Source: Pandoraea pulmonicola
GTDB lineage: Bacteria; Pseudomonadota; Gammaproteobacteria; Burkholderiales; Burkholderiaceae
Assembly: GCF_000815105.2 (NCBI RefSeq)
Contig: NZ_CP010310.2
Location: 5,803,622-5,867,621 of the forward strand
Direction of reading: 5' to 3'
DNA: 64,000 nt
Part shown: in pieces, positions 39,031-46,174 of the stretch
Position numbering within the stretch: position 1 is the first letter of the stretch
How the letters are laid out: every line of letters begins with the position of its first letter
Notes under the pieces: generated by a model
Told to the model about the DNA's origin: nothing
Databases searched by the model: none
The model's input: only the letters and a program-made list of their open reading frames with translations
Position numbers and translations under genes: made by a program

Positions 39031-39063
39031 GGCGCATTATGCGCCCATTTCGCATGCCATGCG
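39031..39063. promoter_or_regulatory. Two adjacent palindromes between the lrp-type gene and phhA
   Basis: GGCGCAT-T-ATGCGCC (39031-39045) and CGCATG-C-CATGCG (39051-39063) are both perfect apart from the central base. They share a CGCAT/ATGCG half-site, and a further ATGCG occurs near 39000. They lie 48-80 bases before the phhA start codon. They probably bind the neighbouring Lrp-type regulator. Confidence 0.55.
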
Positions 39064-39110
39064 CACTACACTTTCAATCATTGCAACCGCTTGATTGAGT
39101 CGCTCGTATC

Positions 39111-39956
39111 ATGTCCCTCACCGCCATGCTTCAGGAGCAGTTCGACGCCGGTCTCACGACCCGGCCCGACTTCACCATCGATCAGCCCGTCGAACAATAC
39201 GGCGCGGTCGATCACGCGGTGTGGCAACAGCTCTACGAACGCCAGACGGCGATGCTGCCCGGTCGTGTCTGCGAGGCATTCATGGATGGCATTCGCGCTC
39301 TCGACATGGACGCCCGTCGCGTACCGGAGTTCGACCGTCTCAACGAAAAACTGATGGCGGCTACCGGCTGGCAGGTCGTGGCGGTGCCCGGTCTCGTGCC
39401 GGACGAAGTCTTCTTCGACCATCTCGCCAATCGTCGCTTTCCGGCCACGTGGTGGATGCGACGCCCCGATCAACTCGATTACCTGCAGGAACCCGATTGC
39501 TTTCACGACGTGTTCGGTCACGTGCCGCTGCTCGCCGATCCGGTATTCGCCGACTTCATGCAAGCCTACGGCCAGGCCGGCAGGATTGCGCAATCGCTCG
39601 GGGCGCTGCCGTTGCTCGCACGTCTGTACTGGTACACCGTCGAATTCGGTCTGATGCGCGATGGCGACGGTCTGCGCATCTACGGCGCGGGCATCGTCTC
39701 GAGCCGGGGTGAAACCGAGTTCTCTCTCACCTCGCGCGAGCCGAACCGCATCGGGTTCTCGCTCGAACGCGTACTGCGCACGCAATACCGCATCGACACG
39801 TTTCAGCAAACGTACTTCGTGATCGACGACTTTGCCCAGTTGTTCGATGCGATGCGCGCCGATCTGCCGGCGCTGTTCAAGGCGTTTGCCGAGACGTCGC
39901 CGTTTGCGGCCAACGCGCGTCGGCCGGAAGACACGTCGATCCTGTTGCCGGCATGA
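39111..39956 (+). CDS. phhA: Phenylalanine-4-hydroxylase
   Basis: Iron- and tetrahydropterin-dependent monooxygenase of 281 residues that converts phenylalanine to tyrosine. The facial triad is visible as His132 and His137 in CFHDVFGHVPLL and Glu178 in YWYTVEFG, matching the spacing of the Chromobacterium enzyme. It lacks the regulatory ACT domain of animal enzymes, as expected for bacteria. It is followed 255 bases later by phhB, which regenerates the pterin cofactor. Confidence 0.96.
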   Translation: MSLTAMLQEQFDAGLTTRPDFTIDQPVEQYGAVDHAVWQQLYERQTAMLPGRVCEAFMDGIRALDMDARRVPEFDRLNEKLMAATGWQVVAVPGLVPDEVFFDHLANRRFPATWWMRRPDQLDYLQEPDCFHDVFGHVPLLADPVFADFMQAYGQAGRIAQSLGALPLLARLYWYTVEFGLMRDGDGLRIYGAGIVSSRGETEFSLTSREPNRIGFSLERVLRTQYRIDTFQQTYFVIDDFAQLFDAMRADLPALFKAFAETSPFAANARRPEDTSILLPA

Positions 39957-40211
39957 CGACGTGGCCCGCACGCGGGCCGCGTCCGCCCCATCCCTTGGCA
40001 CGGCCTCGCACTCGCCGGGCGTCTCAACACACGCGCCGCCAGCCTGTGAAACAATAGTCCGCATGAGCAGGCGACCCCGCCGCTTCATGGGCGCTGCGCG
40101 TGGCCCGGCAGAGTATCCTCCCGTCCCCGCTCGCAGTCATCATCGGTGTCGTGCCGACACCGGTACATTCGAATCGGCCCGATTCAAACCGAACGTTTTG
40201 AAAGGAATGCC

Positions 40212-40517
40212 ATGACAACACGACTCTCATCCGAGGCTCGCGCCAGCCTGGCCGAAGTGCTGCCCGAGTGGCACCAGGTGGTCGGCCGCGATGCCATCCA
40301 GCGCAGCTTCACGTTTCACGACTTCAACGAAGCCTTCGGCTTCATGGCGCAGGTCGCGCTCAAGGCCGAGAAGATGAATCACCATCCCGAGTGGTTCAAC
40401 GTCTACAACCGGGTGGACATCACACTCTCGACGCACGACGCCGACGGTCTGACCCAGCGCGACGTCGATCTCGCGCTTGCCATCGACCAGTTCGCTGGCG
40501 ATCGCAGCTCGAGCTGA
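40212..40517 (+). CDS. phhB: Pterin-4a-carbinolamine dehydratase
   Basis: A 101-residue enzyme that dehydrates 4a-hydroxytetrahydrobiopterin, recycling the cofactor used by phenylalanine hydroxylase. The active-site signature KMNHHPEW (His57, His58) is intact. ATG 40212 is preceded by AAGGAA at good spacing. The 255-base gap from phhA is long for an operon and could hold a separate promoter. Confidence 0.94.
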   Translation: MTTRLSSEARASLAEVLPEWHQVVGRDAIQRSFTFHDFNEAFGFMAQVALKAEKMNHHPEWFNVYNRVDITLSTHDADGLTQRDVDLALAIDQFAGDRSSS

Positions 40518-40657
40518 GCCCGTCTGCCTCCTCATTGCCCCAGCACTACGATTCGGGGCGTCTTCCTCAGCATCGGACGGTATCGCGGCCGGGATTCACA
40601 CCGCGGGCCCGATCCGCACCGATGCCGCCTCCTCCGCCCTCTCCCCGCATCAACTCG

Positions 40658-41110
40658 TCAGCGTTTGGGCGCCAGCAACGTGCCGCGGCAATTCTTGCTG
40701 CCGCAGTGGCACGCGTATTCCCGTTTGAGTTTCTTGGTGTAGCGCGCGTCGATCACCAGACCGTAATCGTAGAAAAGCTCTTCGCCGGGCTCGATGTCTC
40801 GCAAGGCGTAGATATACACGTGCTTGCCCTTTTCGCGCGCTTCGCAGTTCGGCGAGCATGCATGATTGATCCAGCGGGCGTTGTTGCCGTCGACCTTGCC
40901 GTCGATACAGCGTCCGTCTTCCAGACTGAAGTAGAACGTGTGCGTGGGGTGTTCCGGATCATGCGGATGACGGCGCAAGGCTTCGCGCCACGAAATGATC
41001 TCGCCCTTGTACTCGATCACGCGATCTCCCTTTTTGAGACGCTTGACCGCGTACACACCCTTACCGTGGACGCCGGACTTCCTGACTTCGATTCTGCGCT
41101 TGGCTGCCAT
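40658..41110 (-). CDS. Bacterial SET-domain protein lysine methyltransferase
   Basis: A 150-residue protein that is almost only a SET domain plus post-SET. N-terminal RKSGVHGKGVYAVKRLKKGD and EYKGEIIS match SET-N; WINHACSPNCEA (residues 80-91) is the pseudoknot motif that binds AdoMet; ELFYDYG (111-117) carries the catalytic Tyr. The C-terminal CHCGSKNCRG (Cys134, 136, 141) with Cys89 can bind zinc as in eukaryotic post-SET domains. By homology it methylates a protein lysine, possibly on a nucleoid protein. It is a single gene, convergent with phhB. Confidence 0.88.
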   Translation of the reverse strand: MAAKRRIEVRKSGVHGKGVYAVKRLKKGDRVIEYKGEIISWREALRRHPHDPEHPTHTFYFSLEDGRCIDGKVDGNNARWINHACSPNCEAREKGKHVYIYALRDIEPGEELFYDYGLVIDARYTKKLKREYACHCGSKNCRGTLLAPKR

Positions 41111-41190
41111 GTCTATGCGACGAGGTTTCGTGAATGCAAAAAAGCGCAGTGTACAGGCACGAGCCCGTCATGTGCGTGACAAAGCCAAAC

Positions 41191-41223
41191 GAAAAAAAAC
41201 GTCACCCGGTACCGGTTGACGTT
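41191..41223 (-). terminator. Intrinsic terminator after the MarR-type gene
   Basis: On the minus strand AACGTCA and TGACGTT arms (41198-41204 with 41217-41223) enclose a shorter CCG/CGG stem with one mismatch, followed by an eight-T run. It lies about 60 bases after the stop of the 41284-41925 regulator and before the SET gene. Confidence 0.8.
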
Positions 41224-41283
41224 CTCCTCCCTCGGGCGCGCAGCCAGCGCGAGACGAATCGACGCCTCGCGCTCAGGTCGCAT

Positions 41284-41925
41284 TCAGGCCTTGCTGTAGA
41301 GTTTCCAGACCTTGCGCTGCGTGGCGATGTCGGCTTCCTCGTACGCGTTACAATCGATCGGCAGTCGGGAATCGTCGTACGTCGCGTTGAAGTGATTGCA
41401 GTAGTACGATCCTTTGCCCCGCGCGTTCGCCTCGAAGTGGCTGCACGTCAGACACATGCGTTGCGGCGGCATGTCGCCGCGTTCCTGCATCGTGAAGACG
41501 AGTTTGAGCAGCGTCCGATAGAACTGCGCACGCTCCTTCTCGTTGAGCGTTTCGGATGCCGTCATCAGGAAGTTCGCCCATTGCGAGGCCTTCTTCGCGG
41601 CGGTCTTGCCGCGTGCGGTCAAACGCAGGGCCAATGCACGACCGTCGTTGACGTCGCGGCGTTTCTCTACCAGATCCTTGCTCTCGAGTGTGCTCACGGC
41701 CTCACTGACCGTGGCCGATGTGAGCGCGGCATCCTCCGCAATTTCGCCCAGTCGCATCGGCACGCCGCGCGCAAGCAGGAGAGTGAGGATCTCACCCTGC
41801 GTCGGCGTCAATCCAGCCATTGCCGCGCCCTCCCAGGCGTGGCTCCGTAACGCAGTTCCGATGCGCAACAAACCTGCCGTCACGCGCTTGGAAAGCGCTT
41901 CATCAAGTGGGGTCGGAGTAGCCAT
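41284..41925 (-). CDS. MarR-family regulator with C-terminal cysteine cluster
   Basis: A 213-residue MarR-type winged-helix regulator: DNA-binding region around residues 55-105 (LGEIAEDAALTSATVSEAVSTLE; RRDVNDGRALALRLT). It is about 60 residues longer than ordinary MarR proteins. The extra tail holds four cysteines, Cys158, Cys161, Cys176 and Cys192 (MCLTCSHFEA..., YYCNHF, LPIDCNAYE). These could bind a metal or an iron-sulfur cluster. The substrate or signal is unknown. It faces the long gene-free region. Confidence 0.82.
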   Translation of the reverse strand: MATPTPLDEALSKRVTAGLLRIGTALRSHAWEGAAMAGLTPTQGEILTLLLARGVPMRLGEIAEDAALTSATVSEAVSTLESKDLVEKRRDVNDGRALALRLTARGKTAAKKASQWANFLMTASETLNEKERAQFYRTLLKLVFTMQERGDMPPQRMCLTCSHFEANARGKGSYYCNHFNATYDDSRLPIDCNAYEEADIATQRKVWKLYSKA

Positions 41926-42763
41926 GATTTTTCTTTAGGATTTCTAAAAACTATACGTCGATAAAACAGCTTGTCAAATACGAACACCCAGGCGGTGCAT
42001 CACACGTCATCACCAACATTTGCCTTTCATTCCGGCGCCCCGCCCGGGGGAAACCCTAAAGCACTTCCGTGTCGATACGCGACGGCAAGTCGCTGTTGAA
42101 CCTGCCATCCCACCACGATTCCATTGTGTGTTCCGAGTTGAATTTTGGCGTATCAGTTCTTGTACTGATCTCCCAAATCCTACTCACGATGTTTACAGAA
42201 TATTGGTGTCCTGCGCACCCGCCCTGCGAATCCCGGCCTCATTGAAAACGCTTCGCATTCCATGCGAATTTCATCGATTGCTGAATAGGTGTAACGCGCG
42301 ACGTTCTCTTGCATCCCTCACCAGATTCGACTTCGCGCCCGAAGCCGCGCCGGACATGGCTCGCAGACCTTAACGATCCCTTTCCGTTACTCGAGGTTCC
42401 CCACCGCCCCGTAAGAAAATTTCCTCGATTTTCGAGAGATTCGCGGCGTTCCAAGGGCGGATCCTGCTCGCGTCGTTCTTCGATGTGTTTAGGACAGAAC
42501 GCAAATGATTTGAAACACAACCATCGGTCGCTAGTTGCCGAGGGACGGTTTCGCCAAAAAAGTCTGGGAATGAGGGGGTCGGTATGTCCGTTGGCGTTGC
42601 CGTTTGGACACACGAAATGAAGAAATCGACAGTACCGGCGATTTCGCTCGTTACAGCCAGCAAAACCAACATTACTCACTTCTCACACCACGCCCGGTAA
42701 GTCTCAAAAACAAGTGGCGAGATTGTAGCCGCGAACCGGGTAGCCAATGCGAGAACATCAAAA
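41926..42763. other. Gene-free region left of the DnaA-box cluster
   Basis: No protein-like ORF, tRNA or repeat array was recognised. Composition is more AT-rich than the flanks. An inverted repeat ATCAGT-N6-ACTGAT lies at 42152-42169. The 11-mer GTTCCGAGTTG occurs at about 42130 and again at 42901. An unannotated small RNA cannot be excluded. Confidence 0.5.
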
Positions 42764-43070
42764 TTATCCACAAAACCCCATTTTCGGGGGTCTGCTGCAC
42801 AAAATTTAGGCGCCTGTGGATAACTTTCTGGATAACTTACCGGACTAGATGTGCATGGCTTCGGGATAACTCGCGAAGGTTTCCACAGGGGTCAAAAACT
42901 GTTCCGAGTTGTTCTTGGGATACCCGCTGTTTTTCCATCCAGTTCTTAGTTCGGCAAGATCCTGTTTACACACGGTTAACTGTGGTTATCCACAGGAGTG
43001 GGTCGCCTTTGTTAACTACTACTATGTATACATACAGTAAACCTATTAAAACCTTAAAACCTTGCTACGA
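42764..43070. other. Candidate replication origin: DnaA-box cluster, DnaA-trio-like run and AT-rich segment
   Basis: Perfect DnaA boxes (TTATCCACA or its complement) occur at 42764-42772, 42815-42823 and 42986-42994. A one-mismatch copy is at 42827-42835 and weaker ones near 42861 and 42879. After the last box come a GC-rich spacer, then CTACTACTA (43016-43024), which reads as DnaA-trios on the opposite strand. The palindrome TATGTATACATA (43023-43034) and an AT-rich stretch with tandem TTAAAACC to about 43065 follow. This order of elements is that of a bacterial oriC unwinding module. No gene overlaps it. Confidence 0.6.
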
Positions 43071-43236
43071 GTGACGCGAAAACCGCAAACCCGACCCCGT
43101 CGAAACAGTGGAAAAGGCAGCGCCTGCGATGCATGATTTCCTGTCCCACTGGCGTGTTTCGTTCCGAACGCGGCACATGGGGTGCCACTTCCCGCCAAGT
43201 GCCGCACCCATCGTCGGCTGCAGACCGTCACGGCAA

Positions 43237-43262
43237 TAAAAAACCCCGCCAAGGCGGGGTTT
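43237..43262 (-). terminator. Intrinsic terminator of the carboxylate-amine ligase gene
   Basis: On the minus strand a GC-rich hairpin (AACCCCGCC with GGCGGGGTT, 43242-43250 and 43253-43261) is followed by a six-T run. It sits about 80 bases beyond the stop of the ligase gene and separates it from the DnaA-box region. Confidence 0.9.
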
Positions 43263-43339
43263 CGTGACACCGATCGCAAAACTACGGACATTGCCGAACA
43301 CAACGCGTCCGGAACGCCCGGGTTTCGTGTTGCCTCATG

Positions 43340-44455
43340 TCATGCTGCCCACCGCAGACATTGCTGACGGACCATCTCATTGAGCGACTTCTCATTGGCG
43401 TGGACTTCGCGCAACCACACAGCGTCGTTCTTGCCGGAGGCGACCAACTGGCGGATCTCTTCACAGGCGCCTTCGGCCTCGAGCGCCGCCGCGTGCGGCT
43501 TGATGACCTCCAGCGTGTGTGCAACGTGCTGGCCGAGCATGGTGCGTTCGCCCGTCTGCGGGTTCACGTATGCGCCTTCCAGACCGAAACGGCAGGCCTC
43601 GAAACGGTTGAAGGTGTAGACCAGGTAGTCGTCCTCGCTGAGCACGAACGGACGTTCCTCGAGCAGATAACGGGCCAGGGACTGGATATAAGAGGCGATG
43701 GCAGCCGCCCGGTCGACCGACAAGGGGGTATCCATCACCCGGACCTCGATCGTCCCAAAACCCGGTTTCGGTCGAATATCCCAGTAGAAGTCCTTCATGC
43801 TCTCGACGACGCCGGTTTTCACCATCTTGTCGAAGTACGTTTCGAAGTCTTCCCACTTGAGTACGAACGGCGCACGCCCCGAGAGCGGGAACGCGAACAC
43901 CGAGTTCAGTCGCGCCGAATGGAAACCCGTGTCGACCCCCTGCACGTACGGCGACGACGCCGACAGCGCAATAAAGTGCGGGATATAGCGCGACATCGCG
44001 TGCAGCAGATACAGCGCACTGTCCGGATCGGGACAGCCGATGTGCACGTGCTGGCCGAAGACGGTGAACTGCTTGGCGAGATAGCCGTAGAGCTCGGACA
44101 GGAAATGGAAACGAGGCGAATCGTAGATCGTGCGCTCGCTCCATCGCTGGAAGGCATGCGTGCCGCCACCGCACAGCCCGATATTGAGCTGCTTGCCGGC
44201 CGCGACCAGCACGTCGCGAATCCGCCTCAGTTGCATCACGGCGTCACTGTGGTGATTACAGATGCCCGTGGAGAGCTCGATCATGCTCTCCGTCATCTCG
44301 GGCTTGATATCACCCGGATGCGTTTCCTTGGCCACAAGCCGCATTACGTCCGCGGCTGCCTTGGTCAGATCGTAATCGTGAAGATTGACGATCTGCATCT
44401 CCAGTTCCACCCCGAACGTGTACGGGTCCGAGGGAATGAATTCTTCTAGTGACAT
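43340..44455 (-). CDS. YbdK-family carboxylate-amine ligase (weak glutamate-cysteine ligase type)
   Basis: A 371-residue protein of the GCS2/YbdK family, ATP-dependent ligases joining a carboxylate to an amine. E. coli YbdK has weak gamma-glutamylcysteine ligase activity. Landmarks are [13 protein letters not shown] near the N-terminus, [27 protein letters not shown] and [15 protein letters not shown]. The start has AAGGA upstream and lies only 3 bases after the antiporter stop, so the two are cotranscribed. The true substrate pair is not settled for this family. Confidence 0.88.
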   Translation of the reverse strand: MSLEEFIPSDPYTFGVELEMQIVNLHDYDLTKAAADVMRLVAKETHPGDIKPEMTESMIELSTGICNHHSDAVMQLRRIRDVLVAAGKQLNIGLCGGGTHAFQRWSERTIYDSPRFHFLSELYGYLAKQFTVFGQHVHIGCPDPDSALYLLHAMSRYIPHFIALSASSPYVQGVDTGFHSARLNSVFAFPLSGRAPFVLKWEDFETYFDKMVKTGVVESMKDFYWDIRPKPGFGTIEVRVMDTPLSVDRAAAIASYIQSLARYLLEERPFVLSEDDYLVYTFNRFEACRFGLEGAYVNPQTGERTMLGQHVAHTLEVIKPHAAALEAEGACEEIRQLVASGKNDAVWLREVHANEKSLNEMVRQQCLRWAA

Positions 44456-44458
44456 GGC

Positions 44459-45664
44459 TTAATCCTTCCGTTCACCGACAAGGGCCAATGCCCAATAGAC
44501 CACCAACGGCGCGACCAGTTGCAGCAACGCGATGACACACATCACCACGGCCTTGAGCATCGGATCGAACTGCGGGTAGATGTCGTACGTATCGGCAACG
44601 AGTACGAACGCGAGACTGGCCACCGGGCACAACGACAACCCGAGCGCGAAGGCCTGCTTGTAGCTGATACCGGCCTGGTGGGCGACGGCGACAGTGCCCA
44701 CGACCTTCGCGGCAAGACGCACGACGATGATCGCCGCAGCGGCGAGACCCCCGAGTGCAAGGTACTCCCATTGGAACGCCAGCGAGGTCAGCACGAACAG
44801 CACCACCGCGAGCAACCATCCGGCCGTGCCGAAATACGCCGGCCAGAGTTGCGGGCGTTCCTCCAGATTCCGGAAGATGATCCCGGCAAGCAGCAGCGTG
44901 AGCGAGTTCGGCAGCCTGAGCATATGCACGAGCGCCACCATCAACATGATCAGGCCGATGAGCATCACGAACGCATGATGGTCCTGGCTGCCGAAGCTGC
45001 GGAACACAAGGTTGCAGGCCTTGGCCAGCACGAACGCCAGCACGATCGAGCCGACGAGCAGATACAGCGGGTGGAACATCACGACCCACACGCTCGAGTG
45101 ATACGCCTGGTGCATCCAGCCGTAGACGAGCTTCACGGCGACCACGGCGTACACGCTGTTGAGCGCCGCCAGCGCCAACAGTCGTTCCGTCACCTGCCCT
45201 TCGGCGCGCAGTTCGTTCTTGAGCTGGATGACGACCGCCGGCGATGTGGCCATGCTGATCGACGCGATGAGTACCGCGGTGAGTGGTGTCACGCTGAACA
45301 CGCGCAGCACGGCGTAGACCGCGACAAAGGTGAGCAGGGCTTCGAGCGCGCTCGTGACGATGATCCAGGGATTGGCCCGCATCCATTTCAGGTTGAGGCG
45401 ACTGCCCAGTTCGAAGAGCAGCAGGCCCAGCGCCAGGTCGATCAGCAGCCGGATGGCCGCGCTCGTTTGCGCGTCCAGCGTTGAGGAAAGACCCAGGGTG
45501 CCGCCAACCAGCCCGACCACGGCGTAACCGGTGATGCGCGGCAGGCGCAGTCTCCGGAAACAGATTTCCCCTGCGAGGCCGGCAAATACCAATGCCAGCC
45601 CGGCAAAGAAAACGGGATCGGGCGCCGGCGGCCAGCCCGGGAAGAGGGACAGTTCCGACGTCAT
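44459..45664 (-). CDS. Cation:proton antiporter, CPA2 (Kef-like) membrane domain
   Basis: A 401-residue CPA2 antiporter with about 12 membrane segments and no C-terminal TrkA-N/RCK domain, so it is the membrane part only. ATSPAVVIQLKNEL in the middle of the helix bundle and PNSLTLLLAGIIFRNLE are typical of Kef-type proteins. It precedes the carboxylate-amine ligase gene by 3 bases. Kef systems are gated by glutathione adducts, so a link with a glutamate-cysteine-ligase relative is suggestive. Confidence 0.85.
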   Translation of the reverse strand: MTSELSLFPGWPPAPDPVFFAGLALVFAGLAGEICFRRLRLPRITGYAVVGLVGGTLGLSSTLDAQTSAAIRLLIDLALGLLLFELGSRLNLKWMRANPWIIVTSALEALLTFVAVYAVLRVFSVTPLTAVLIASISMATSPAVVIQLKNELRAEGQVTERLLALAALNSVYAVVAVKLVYGWMHQAYHSSVWVVMFHPLYLLVGSIVLAFVLAKACNLVFRSFGSQDHHAFVMLIGLIMLMVALVHMLRLPNSLTLLLAGIIFRNLEERPQLWPAYFGTAGWLLAVVLFVLTSLAFQWEYLALGGLAAAAIIVVRLAAKVVGTVAVAHQAGISYKQAFALGLSLCPVASLAFVLVADTYDIYPQFDPMLKAVVMCVIALLQLVAPLVVYWALALVGERKD

Positions 45665-46174
45665 AATGCTCGCTTTGCGCCGCTTGACGGCGCATCAAGT
45701 GGTGAAAAGGAAAGAAAGTCGCGCGCGGGGTTGCAGATGAAGGACAAATGCGCGACGAACCCGAAGGGTTGGGGTTATTTTGCCACATTCGCTTTCCGAG
45801 GCTCCCGGTGGCCGGTGGCGCCCCCGCACATGCCCGCCGAGTGGAGGTGCCGGGTGCGGGGCGAGGCGCAGCGCGGCCAACCGCCGTTTGGAAACCGTCT
45901 TCGGGGAGATGAGGCCTCGCCATGCCAGGGTGAACAGGACGGAAGTGCCCGGGGGCGTCGCCCCCGCGCGGGTGGACCTTCAATCCTATGGGGGTCAGAT
46001 TCGATTTATCGAGGCGGAACGAGAATTTCGGACCGTGGCGGTATGCCTTCAGGGTTTCTCGCCGATGAACGGTGCAGACTGCACGCGAGCTACGGTTGCC
46101 CGCTGCCGCTTGTCTGGCAACCCGCCGACGTTACTTCGCGCCGAGGATGCGCGGTGCTTCGGCGTTTCGCCCGT
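45665..46174. other. Intergenic region with GC-rich hairpins
   Basis: About 510 bases between the antiporter start and the mnmC stop. GGGGGC-GTC-GCCCCC (45951-45965) forms a strong hairpin without a T-run, and AACCC-GAA-GGGTT (45759-45771) a small one. No protein-like ORF is convincing. The antiporter promoter should lie near 45670-45780. Confidence 0.45.

Noticed and set aside
42239..42679. Minus-strand ORFs in the gene-free region at 42.2-42.7 kb
   Set aside because: Overlapping frames of similar length, no RBS, no recognised motif; probably non-coding.
45951..45965. GGGGGC-GTC-GCCCCC hairpin as a terminator
   Set aside because: No T-run follows on either strand and no gene end is close enough; listed only as an intergenic hairpin.
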